The translations under genes and the position numbers were made by a program. Of a stretch of DNA of 35,513 bases, positions 7,796 through 14,240 are shown piece by piece. The DNA is from Candidatus Rokuibacteriota bacterium (GTDB lineage Bacteria > Methylomirabilota > Methylomirabilia > Rokubacteriales > CSP1-6), in contig QHSC01000026.1 in the NCBI GenBank assembly GCA_003220345.1, positions 1-35,513 on the forward strand. The letters are read 5' to 3'. Positions within the stretch are counted from its first letter, which is position 1. Every line of letters begins with the position of its first letter. A model generated the notes under the pieces. That model was not told where the DNA came from. It was given only the letters and a program-made list of their open reading frames with translations, and ran no database searches.

Positions 7796-8539
7796 ATGCT
7801 GAAGGCCAAGCGCGTCTACGAGCCCAAGTCCTCCAGGGACGGCACGCGCGTGCTCGTGATGCGGCTCTGGCCGCGCGGGATCAAGAAGGCCCATGTCGAC
7901 CTCTGGCTGAAAGATCTCGGAGCCGAGCTGGCCAACCTTCGCGCCTACAACGCCGGCCGCGTGAGCTGGCCCGAGATGCGGCGCCGGTACCTGGCGGGGC
8001 TCAAGCGCGAGCCCGCCGCCACCGCGCTCAAGCGCCTCAAGTCCATGGCCAGGCGCGGGCGCGTCACCGTCCTCTGCTCCTGTCCGGACGAGACGCAGTG
8101 TCACCGGGGAGTGCTGCGCAAGGTGGTGGGAGCTCTCGCCGCCCTTACCGTCGTGTCGACGTTGTCTTGCGCGCCGTCGGAAGTGTCGGCGGAGCACGAG
8201 GCCCAGTATCGCTACACCGTGCTGGGGTACGTCACGGACGCGCGCGGGCGACCGCGCCCGGGCGTGGGACTCGAAGTCACCCGGCAGAAGACGGGCTTCG
8301 CCTACCAGGGCGAGACCGACGCGAGCGGGCTCTACGTCATCGTCACCCGGCTCGCCGACGAGAGCCGCGGCGAGCGGCTCCTCGTGCGCGCGGGGCCGGC
8401 CAGCCTCTGGGTCACCGCGCGCTTCCAGCCCGCCGATCACGCCGCCGAGCGGGGCACCCGCGTGGACTTCGCGGGCGACAAGGTGGTCGAGCAGGCGGGT
8501 CTCTTCCAGGCGACGTTGACGCGCTTCCTCGGCCGCTGA
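7796..8539 (+). CDS. DUF488 domain fused to a membrane segment and carboxypeptidase-regulatory-like domain
   Basis: 247-aa two-part protein. Residues 1 to about 112 match DUF488 (RVYEPKSSRDGTRVLVMRLW, then PRGIKKAHVDLWLKDL, ending RVTVLCSCPDETQCHRG). Function of DUF488 is unknown. Residues about 106-125 (VLRKVVGALAALTVVSTLSC) look like a signal peptide or lipoprotein leader. From about 135 a beta-sandwich of the carboxypeptidase regulatory-like type follows (VLGYVTDARGRPRPGVGLEV). There is no stop between the parts. Either this is a type II membrane protein with a cytoplasmic DUF488 head, or translation also starts internally at GTG 8111, 8123 or 8126 to give a secreted protein. A fused-frame assembly error is also possible. 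It starts right after the ybjQ stop, and its TGA overlaps the ATG of the acyltransferase. Confidence 0.75.
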   Translation: MLKAKRVYEPKSSRDGTRVLVMRLWPRGIKKAHVDLWLKDLGAELANLRAYNAGRVSWPEMRRRYLAGLKREPAATALKRLKSMARRGRVTVLCSCPDETQCHRGVLRKVVGALAALTVVSTLSCAPSEVSAEHEAQYRYTVLGYVTDARGRPRPGVGLEVTRQKTGFAYQGETDASGLYVIVTRLADESRGERLLVRAGPASLWVTARFQPADHAAERGTRVDFAGDKVVEQAGLFQATLTRFLGR

Positions 8540-9927
8540 TGGAGAAGCGCGGCGGCTTCTATGCCCTCGTGCGGCTCTTCGGCCGCTTCTGGGTCTGGTT
8601 CTTCTTCCGTGAAGTCGACGTGCAGCATGCCGAGCGCGTGCCCCGGGCCGGCCCCGTCCTCCTCTGCGTCAATCACCCGAACAATCTCATCGATTCGCTC
8701 ATCGTGAGCGCGGTGGTGGAGCGCAAGGTGCACTACCTCGCCACGGCCGCCCTCTTCCGCAACGCCCTTCTCGGGAAGTTCCTCAAGGCCTGCGGGGCCA
8801 TTCCCGTCTACCGGCGTCAGGACGACCCCGACAAGATGGACAAGAACGCGGGGGCATTCGAGGCGACCGTGGCCACGCTGGCCCGCGGGGGGCTCGTGGC
8901 CATCTATCCCGAGGGTACGACGCACTCGGAATCACGTATCCAGCGGATCAAGACAGGCGCCGCGCGCATCGCCCTCGACTACGAGTCCCGCCGCGCGGGC
9001 GGGCTCGGCGAGGTCCTGACCCTCATCCCGACCGGCCTCACCTTCGAGGCGCGCAAATCCTTCGGCGGTCGCGTACGGATCTCCTTCGGCGAGCCCATCC
9101 CCATCACCCCGTACCTCGAGGTCTACCGGGAGGACGGCGTGAAGGCGGTGGACGGGCTGACCACGGCCATCCAGTGGGGCATGGAGGCCCAGGTGCTCCA
9201 CGTCGACCGGCTCGATCGCGCCTCCCTGGTGCGCGAGGTGGAGGCCGTCTACAAGGACGACCTCATCCGGGAGCTGCAGGAGGAGCGGGGGCTCGCGCCC
9301 CGACAGATCGACACCGTGCGCCTCTCGCGCGGGATCGCGGACGCCGCCGCCTACTTCGAGGCGCATGCCCCGGAGCGGCTCGACGCCATCCGCGAGCATC
9401 TCGTTCAGTACCGCGCCATGCTGGCCGCCTACCACGTGCGCGACCAGGCCGTGCGCGCGCGGCTCGCCCATCACGGAGTCAGCGAGCGCCTGTCCCGGGG
9501 ATCGAAGGCCTCCATCGGCCTCCCCGTCTTCGTGTACGGCCTCGTGACGAGCGGTCTGCCCTATCTGCTGCCGCGCTGGATAGCCCGCCGCACCGCGACC
9601 AAGGAAACCAGCTACGCCACCACCCGTCTCCTCGCCAGCGTGGTCGCCTACCCGCTCTTCTGGGGGCTCGAGACCTGGATCGTCTGGCGGCTCGCGGGCG
9701 CCCTGTGGGCGCTGGGCTTCCTGATCTCGCTGCCCGTCAGCGCCATCCTCGCGTACCATTACCTGCGCGGCATCGGACGGCTCCGCGCCCAGGCGCGCCT
9801 CGGCATCCTCGCGCTCACGCGGCACCAGGCGGCGTCGCGGCTCCTCGCCGAGCGGCGCCGGCTCATCGAGGAGCTCGACCGCGCCAAGAGCGAGTACCTG
9901 ACCGCGACGAAAGGATCGAGCTTTTGA
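8539..9927 (+). CDS. PlsC-type glycerolphosphate acyltransferase with C-terminal membrane domain
   Basis: Membrane phospholipid-synthesis acyltransferase transferring acyl chains to (lyso)glycerophosphate-type acceptors. 462 aa from ATG 8539, which overlaps the preceding TGA (TGATG). Block I NHPNNLID at residues 45-52 is the HX5D variant seen in the GPAT/LPLAT subgroup with long C-termini rather than the usual HX4D. Block III is IYPEGTTHSE at 122-131. A hydrophobic patch at about 11-23 precedes the domain. Two or three membrane segments lie near 325-345 and 370-415, followed by a basic C-terminus. The exact acceptor is not deducible. Stop overlaps the TTG start of the creatininase gene (TTGA). 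Confidence 0.85.
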   Translation: MEKRGGFYALVRLFGRFWVWFFFREVDVQHAERVPRAGPVLLCVNHPNNLIDSLIVSAVVERKVHYLATAALFRNALLGKFLKACGAIPVYRRQDDPDKMDKNAGAFEATVATLARGGLVAIYPEGTTHSESRIQRIKTGAARIALDYESRRAGGLGEVLTLIPTGLTFEARKSFGGRVRISFGEPIPITPYLEVYREDGVKAVDGLTTAIQWGMEAQVLHVDRLDRASLVREVEAVYKDDLIRELQEERGLAPRQIDTVRLSRGIADAAAYFEAHAPERLDAIREHLVQYRAMLAAYHVRDQAVRARLAHHGVSERLSRGSKASIGLPVFVYGLVTSGLPYLLPRWIARRTATKETSYATTRLLASVVAYPLFWGLETWIVWRLAGALWALGFLISLPVSAILAYHYLRGIGRLRAQARLGILALTRHQAASRLLAERRRLIEELDRAKSEYLTATKGSSF

Positions 9928-10841
9928 GCCTTCATCTCCTCGAAGAGCTGTCGAGCCCCGCCCTCGACGCGCTGCCGCGCGAGTCGACGGTGGTGATCCT
10001 CACCGCGAGTCCCCTCGAGACCCACGGGCCGCATCTGCCCTTGGGCGTCGACGCGTACACCGGGCGCTATTTTGCCCAGGCCATCGCCGAGCGCATCATC
10101 TCGGAGCGTCCGGGCTGGCACGTGGTGCTCGCGCCCACGCTTCATCTCGGCGCCTTTGCCTTCGAGACGGTGGGCACGGTGACCATGCGGCAACGGGTCG
10201 TGCGCGACCTCCTCGTGGACTACGGCAGCGCCCTCGCGCGCGCCGGCTTTCGCCACATCCTGATCTCGAATGGCCACGGCGGTCCGGGACACCTCGTGGC
10301 TCTCGAGGAAGCCTCGGCCATCGTGTCGAGCCGATACCGTGTCACCATGGCCTCGGTGACGGGCTATCTCGCCTGGGGGCTCTTCTCGGGCCGCTACACC
10401 CCGAAGTTCGAGGCGGCGCTGGGGAGACCGCTCACCGCGGAGGAGCGCAAGGCCTTCTCCGAAGACGCCCACGCGGGCTGGTGGGAGACCTCCATCATGC
10501 TCCTCATCCGCCCCGACCTCGTGGGTGACGGCTGGAGGGATCTGCCGCCCGCGCGCTATTCCATGGGCAAGCGGCTGATCCCCAACTATCCGCTCCGCGA
10601 CGGCGGCCAGGGCTATGTCGGCCATCCCGCCCTCGCCGATCCCGAGTTCGCCAAGGCGACCATGACCGTGCTCATGGACGAGGCGATGACGCTGGTGCGC
10701 GGCGTGCTCGACGGCCATCTCAAGCCGTCGCGGGGCCGCTCGCCCTTCTTCCGCACCAACTTCTGGCCGGCCGTCGCGGGCATCGGCGCCCTCACCCTCG
10801 CCTGGGTCCTCGCCAAGAAGAAACCTCAAGGAGGTGCCTGA
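9924..10841 (+). CDS. Creatininase-family amidohydrolase with C-terminal membrane tail
   Basis: 305-aa metal-dependent amidohydrolase of the creatininase/mycofactocin-MftE/FAPy-deformylase superfamily. TTG 9924 overlaps the previous stop by 4 nt and has AAGGA 9 nt upstream. Metal-site motif LETHGPHLPLGVD (residues 31-43) supplies the Glu, His and Asp ligands. NGHGGPG and the later AHAGWWETS supply the other His and Glu. The last 31 residues are atypical: FWPAVAGIGALTLAWVLA followed by KKK is a single hydrophobic segment with a basic end, suggesting a tail-anchored enzyme. It lies between a membrane acyltransferase and a RAM-domain protein. Substrate unknown; no mycofactocin genes are near. 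Confidence 0.82.
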   Translation: MSLHLLEELSSPALDALPRESTVVILTASPLETHGPHLPLGVDAYTGRYFAQAIAERIISERPGWHVVLAPTLHLGAFAFETVGTVTMRQRVVRDLLVDYGSALARAGFRHILISNGHGGPGHLVALEEASAIVSSRYRVTMASVTGYLAWGLFSGRYTPKFEAALGRPLTAEERKAFSEDAHAGWWETSIMLLIRPDLVGDGWRDLPPARYSMGKRLIPNYPLRDGGQGYVGHPALADPEFAKATMTVLMDEAMTLVRGVLDGHLKPSRGRSPFFRTNFWPAVAGIGALTLAWVLAKKKPQGGA

Positions 10842-11086
10842 TGAAAGCCTATGTCCTCATCGAGACCGCCGCGGGCAAGACCAAGCAGGTCAAGAAGACG
10901 CTGTCGAAGGTCAAGGGCACGCGGGCCAGCGTGTCGGCCATGGACGCCGTCACCGGGCCCTACGACTTCATCGCCGTGGTGGAAGGCCAGACCCTCGACG
11001 GCATCGGCAGCCTCGTCACCGACGCCATCGGCATCATTGACGGGGTCACCCGCACCACCACCTGCGTCGCGGTGACCGTCGGCTAG
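10841..11086 (+). CDS. Stand-alone Lrp/AsnC ligand-binding (RAM) domain protein
   Basis: 81-aa protein made only of the alpha-beta RAM/ACT-like domain of Lrp/AsnC regulators (KAYVLIETAAGKTKQVKKTL, then VTGPYDFIAVVEG and GVTRTTTCVAV). No helix-turn-helix is present, so it is not a DNA-binding regulator by itself. Such stand-alone RAM proteins may bind amino acids or modulate partners (inference). AAGGAGG lies 6 nt before the ATG, and the start overlaps the creatininase TGA (TGATG). Last gene of the operon that begins at 7448. It converges on the OsmC-like gene with only 9 bp between. Confidence 0.88.
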   Translation: MKAYVLIETAAGKTKQVKKTLSKVKGTRASVSAMDAVTGPYDFIAVVEGQTLDGIGSLVTDAIGIIDGVTRTTTCVAVTVG

Positions 11087-11095
11087 GCGTTCGCT

Positions 11096-11482
11096 CTACG
11101 AGCGGTGCGTGATGGTCACGCCCTCGGTGAGGGTGCGATGGATGGGGCAGCGCGAGGCGATCTCCGAGAGCCGCTGACGCTGCTCGTCGCTCAGATCACC
11201 GCCCAGGAGCAGCTCGAGGTCGATCGACGAGATCTTCCCCTGCCCGGTATCGCGCGATAGGCGCGTCTCGATCCGGTCCACGGGCCAGCCCTTGCGTTCG
11301 GCATACAGCCGAACCGTGAGCACCGTTCAGGCGCCGAGGGCGGCCAGCAACGTCTCCGACGGCGTTGGCCCGGAATCCTCGCCTCCGCCTTCGAGAGGCT
11401 CGTCGACCAAGAGCCGGTGCGGGCCGATGCGTGCCTCGACCTTCAGGTTGCCGAGCCAGGCCACCTCCACCTGTCGTGTCAT
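11096..11482 (-). CDS. OsmC-like selenoprotein (in-frame TGA = Sec52)
   Basis: 128-residue OsmC/Ohr-family protein, thiol peroxidases acting on organic hydroperoxides. ATG 11482 with GGGGGAA just upstream. The first 51 codons read [20 protein letters not shown], later [20 protein letters not shown] and LLAALGA. Then TGA at 11329-11327, then [20 protein letters not shown] to TAG at 11096. The family signature here is ALGAC-TxxTxRxYAxRKG, so the TGA falls exactly on the conserved redox cysteine: ALGA-Sec52-T. The second family cysteine is intact (SRCPIHRTL, Cys112). No frame change is needed. A perfect 7-bp hairpin follows the TGA. OsmC-like proteins are among known bacterial selenoprotein families. 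Ordinary annotation would give a 75-aa fragment from GTG 11323 or a pseudogene. It shares a 30-bp divergent gap with the epimerase gene. Confidence 0.9.
11296..11314 (-). promoter_or_regulatory. Putative bacterial SECIS hairpin of the OsmC-like gene
   Basis: On the minus strand GTTCGGC-TGTAT-GCCGAAC forms a perfect 7-bp stem with a 5-nt loop. It begins 12 nt after the TGA and the loop starts 19 nt after it. The loop carries G at position 2. Stem, loop G and spacing all match the general bacterial SECIS pattern. Confidence 0.75.
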
Positions 11483-11494
11483 GTCTTCCCCCTA

Positions 11495-11503
11495 TGCTAG
11501 AAT
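11495..11503 (+). promoter_or_regulatory. Extended -10 promoter, near-leaderless, for the epimerase gene
   Basis: TGC-TAGAAT: extended -10 (TGn) plus a 5/6 hexamer ending 9 nt before the ATG at 11513, so the transcript would start about 2-3 nt before the codon. No -35 is evident. The overlapping TATGCTA (11493-11499) is self-symmetric at its ends, and the minus strand reads TAGCAT, a possible -10 for the OsmC-like gene (ATG 11482). Confidence 0.45.
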
Positions 11504-11512
11504 TCGCGCGTC

Positions 11513-12481
11513 ATGCGGGTCCTCGTGATCGGCGGCACGGAGTTCATCAGCCTCCACCTCGTTCAAGAGCTCCTCCGGCGTGGTCACGACGTCACCGCCT
11601 TCAACCGCGGGCGGCACGCGGAGCGCCTGCCCGCCGGCGTCACGGCCATCGCCGGCGATCGCAAGGACCACGCGGGCCTGCGCGAGCGCCTCCAGGGCCA
11701 CCGCTTCGACGGCGTCTTCGACATCACCTACGCGCCGACCCTCGGCGAGGACGTGACCGCCCTCGTGGCCGCCCTCGCGGGCGAGCCCCACATCGTCTTC
11801 ATCTCCACGGGGCGCGTCTACGACCACGCCCTGCCCATCCCCTACTCCGAAGATACGCCGCGCGGATTCTACTGGGGCGACTACGCGCGACACAAGATAG
11901 CCGCGGAGGATCTGCTCCTCGAGCGCCACCGGACGGGGCGCGGGCCCGTCAGCATCGTGCGGCCGACTCACGTCATGGGCCCGCTGAACACCCGGAACAA
12001 CGAGACGTTCTTCATGGACCGCATCTGGCGTAATCGACCCGTGCTCGTTCCGGGCCACGGCGGCTGGCTCCGTCAGTTCGGCCACGTCGAGGATCTGGCC
12101 ATCGCCATGGCGGCCATGCTCGGCAACGCCAAGGCCTATGGCCAGGCCTACAACGTCATGGGCGAGGACACGGTCACTCAGGCCGGCTTCGTGGAGCTGA
12201 TCGCGGAGGTCATGGGCAAGCCGGTGACCCTTCGCCACTTCGACCCTGTCCTCCTCAAGAGCTTCGACAAGCCCGGACCCGTCTTCGGCCAGAATCTCGT
12301 CTACGAGTGCCACGCCGTGCACGCCACGACCAGGCTCCGCCAGGAGCTGGGGCTCCGACCGCGCTACACGCTGGCCTCGGCGCTCGCCCACACCTGGGCC
12401 TGGTACAAGCGCGCGGGGGGCCTGGATCGCCCGGTGGACTTTTCCTTCGAGGACGCCATCCTCGCCAAGATCGGCGCGTGA
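11513..12481 (+). CDS. NAD-dependent epimerase/dehydratase (extended SDR)
   Basis: 322-aa extended short-chain dehydrogenase/reductase using NAD(P) on a nucleotide sugar or similar substrate. Rossmann motif VIGGTEFIS at residues 5-13; the usual GGTGFIG has its second Gly-x-x-Gly partly replaced (E and S), as in several distant epimerases. FISTGRVYD carries the Ser/Thr region, and YARHK supplies the catalytic Tyr and Lys. PGHGGWLRQFGHVEDLA matches the cofactor-proximal C-terminal block. Substrate cannot be named. The stop TGA overlaps the GTG of the hydroxyacid dehydrogenase, so the two are co-translated. Confidence 0.85.
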   Translation: MRVLVIGGTEFISLHLVQELLRRGHDVTAFNRGRHAERLPAGVTAIAGDRKDHAGLRERLQGHRFDGVFDITYAPTLGEDVTALVAALAGEPHIVFISTGRVYDHALPIPYSEDTPRGFYWGDYARHKIAAEDLLLERHRTGRGPVSIVRPTHVMGPLNTRNNETFFMDRIWRNRPVLVPGHGGWLRQFGHVEDLAIAMAAMLGNAKAYGQAYNVMGEDTVTQAGFVELIAEVMGKPVTLRHFDPVLLKSFDKPGPVFGQNLVYECHAVHATTRLRQELGLRPRYTLASALAHTWAWYKRAGGLDRPVDFSFEDAILAKIGA

Positions 12482-13425
12482 CGGCCCGCTCCATCCTCGT
12501 CTATCATCCGGATGCCGGCGAGGCCGAGGCCTACGCCCGGCTCATCAAGCAGCCCCGCCCGCTCTTCGACGTCCACGCGTGCGCGACGCCTGCCGCGGCC
12601 GAGCTCTACGTCGCGCACGCGGAGATCCTCTACGGCTGGGACTTTCCGCGCGAGCTCCTGCGGGAGGCCACGCGCCTCCGGTGGGTCCAGAACATGGGCG
12701 CGGGCGTCGAGCGCTTCCTCGTGCCCGAGCTTCCGAAGCGGGTCGCCCTCACGCGCGTGGCCGGCGTCTTCGGGCCCTGGATGGCCGAGTACGTGCTCGG
12801 CTGGTGTCTGTGGTTCACCCAGCGCACCGAGCTCTTCCGCGCCCAGCAGCGCGAGCGGCGATGGAGCCAGGCCGACCCCCTGCGCCTCTTCGGCGGGACG
12901 CTCTGCGTGGTCGGCCTCGGGGACATCGGCCGCACCATCGCGCGCTCCGCGCGGGCCTTCGGCATGCGCGTGCTCGGCGTGACCCAGAGCGGCAGGAAGG
13001 TGGCCGAGGCCGCGCGCGTCTACCGGGTGCGCGATCTCAAGACGGCCCTGGCCGCGGCGGACTTCGTCGTCCTCACGGTGCCCCTGACGGAGACCACGCG
13101 GGGTCTGATCGGCGCCGCCGAGCTCGCCGCCATGAAGCCCTCTGCGTGGCTCGTCAATGTCGCGCGCGGGGCCATCGTGGACGAGGCCGCCCTCCTGGAG
13201 TCGCTGTGGGGGAATCGCCTCGGCGGTGCCGTGCTCGACGTCTTCGCGGAGGAGCCACTCCCTTCCGGCCACCCGCTGTGGGAGTTCGAGAACGTCGTCA
13301 TCACCCCGCACATCTCCGGGCCGAGCACGCCCGGCGAGATCGCGCCCCTCTTCAACGACAACCTCAGGCGCTATCTCGCCAGGCGTCCCCTCCGGTTTCT
13401 CGTCGACCGGAAGCGCGGGTACTAG
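12478..13425 (+). CDS. D-isomer-specific 2-hydroxyacid dehydrogenase
   Basis: 315-aa NAD(P)-dependent dehydrogenase interconverting 2-oxoacids and D-2-hydroxyacids (GhrA/GyaR-like group). GTG 12478 overlaps the preceding TGA (GTGA). NAD-binding loop VGLGDIGRTIARSARAFGM near residue 140. Further signatures: NVARGAIVDEAALLESL, then FAEEPLPSGHPLWEFENVVI and TPHISG with the catalytic His. The substrate-side Arg and Glu are in the family positions (NVARG; FAEEPL). Whether glyoxylate, hydroxypyruvate or another oxoacid is used is not resolvable. Convergent with the OmpA-like gene. Confidence 0.88.
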   Translation: MTARSILVYHPDAGEAEAYARLIKQPRPLFDVHACATPAAAELYVAHAEILYGWDFPRELLREATRLRWVQNMGAGVERFLVPELPKRVALTRVAGVFGPWMAEYVLGWCLWFTQRTELFRAQQRERRWSQADPLRLFGGTLCVVGLGDIGRTIARSARAFGMRVLGVTQSGRKVAEAARVYRVRDLKTALAAADFVVLTVPLTETTRGLIGAAELAAMKPSAWLVNVARGAIVDEAALLESLWGNRLGGAVLDVFAEEPLPSGHPLWEFENVVITPHISGPSTPGEIAPLFNDNLRRYLARRPLRFLVDRKRGY

Positions 13426-13429
13426 GACT

Positions 13430-13445
13430 CGCCGTCGCTACGGCG
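13430..13445. terminator. Compact hairpin between convergent genes
   Basis: CGCCGT-CGCT-ACGGCG is a perfect 6-bp stem with a 4-nt loop, covering the 12-bp gap between the dehydrogenase stop and the OmpA stop. It lacks a T tract on either side, so a role as bidirectional terminator is only suggested by location. Confidence 0.25.
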
Positions 13446-13947
13446 CCTGCTTTCCGATGTCTTTCACGAGGAAATCAGCCCGGCGATTCTTCTGCCAGCA
13501 CGCCTCGCCCATGGCACGGCAGGCCAGCAGCCTTTCTCCGTCCCCCACCTCGACGATCCGGTCGGCGGAAACTCCCCGCGCCACCAGGTAGTCCCTTACC
13601 GCCCTGGCCCGCCGCTCGCTCAGTCTCTGATTGTACGGAATCGAGCCCCTCTGGTCGGCGCCGCCGTCGATCGCGACCATGACGCTCGAATTGGCCTTCA
13701 GCCACTCGGCGTTCCTGTCGAGAATCCTGGCATCGGCCGCTCTGATCTTGGAGCGGTTGAAATCGAAGTGCACGCCCCGCAGCTCAGGCGCTGGCGCGAA
13801 CCCCTCGAGCGTGGGCGCCGGTTCGCGCGGCGCGCTCGTCGATGCCGTTACCGTACGATCCATCTTTGCCGGCGCGGCGCCCGTCCAGGCGGGAGCGGCC
13901 GCGACGGCCAAGGACACGAGCACAGTTGGCAGGATCTTGAGGTTCAT
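13438..13947 (-). CDS. OmpA/Pal-family periplasmic protein
   Basis: 169-aa exported protein with a C-terminal OmpA peptidoglycan-binding domain. The N-terminus MNLKILPTVLVSLAVAAAPA is a signal peptide, probably cleaved by signal peptidase I near AWTGAAPA; no lipobox cysteine is present, unlike true Pal. A Pro/Ala-rich linker leads to the domain from about residue 58 (GVHFDFNRSKIRAADARIL). Peptidoglycan-contact region: GGADQRGSIPYNQRLSERRA. The usual Asp in GxTD is seen as GGADQRG. A Cys pair is near the C-terminus (LACRAMGEACW). AAGGAGG lies 6 nt before ATG 13947. Monocistronic, preceded by a 293-bp non-coding region. Confidence 0.88.
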   Translation of the reverse strand: MNLKILPTVLVSLAVAAAPAWTGAAPAKMDRTVTASTSAPREPAPTLEGFAPAPELRGVHFDFNRSKIRAADARILDRNAEWLKANSSVMVAIDGGADQRGSIPYNQRLSERRARAVRDYLVARGVSADRIVEVGDGERLLACRAMGEACWQKNRRADFLVKDIGKQAP

Positions 13948-14001
13948 CTTCTGCCTCCTTGGTTGGCGTGTCAGGGCACGTCGATCCTTCCCACCCTATG
14001 G

Positions 14002-14017
14002 AGCATGTCGGATGCCA
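14002..14017 (-). promoter_or_regulatory. Possible sigma54 -24/-12 element for the OmpA-like gene
   Basis: Minus strand TGGCATCCGACATGCT has the GG and GC dinucleotides separated by 10 nt as sigma54 requires and matches most of TGGCAY-N5-TTGCW; the pyrimidine-purine and first T positions differ. Transcription would start about 45 nt before the ATG. A chance match is possible. Confidence 0.25.
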
Positions 14018-14081
14018 GATGGGGAAGGTCAGCGAAACGGATGGGCGAGTCGATACTTTCGGCGCATGATCGAAAACGAGA

Positions 14082-14095
14082 CATATCCGGATATG
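14082..14095. repeat. Perfect 14-bp palindrome CATATCCGGATATG (possible operator)
   Basis: Lies in the middle of the 293-bp divergent region, 135 bp from the OmpA start and 145 bp from the dehalogenase start. AT-rich symmetric half-sites in very GC-rich DNA suggest a dimeric regulator site. The rest of this region (13948-14240) shows only the sigma54-like element and the dehalogenase ribosome site. Confidence 0.4.
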
Positions 14096-14240
14096 AGGTC
14101 GGGACTCGGAAAGAATGTAGGGGGCGGGCAATGTCTTCACTCGATGCGAGCTGCACTTTCAGAACGTTTCACTTCAGCGGGGATCACGACCTTGTCTGGC
14201 TCGCCTGAAGGTCCGGGAAGCGGGTTGAGGAGGTGACTTG

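Noticed and set aside
8098..8538. Upstream extension of the acyltransferase frame to 8098
   Set aside because: This part reads the DUF488 fusion gene in another frame and has no family similarity; ATG 8539 overlaps the preceding stop.
11096..11323. OsmC-like gene as a 75-aa protein from GTG 11323 or as a pseudogene
   Set aside because: The first 51 codons upstream of the TGA match the family in the same frame, the TGA is at the conserved Cys, and a perfect hairpin follows.
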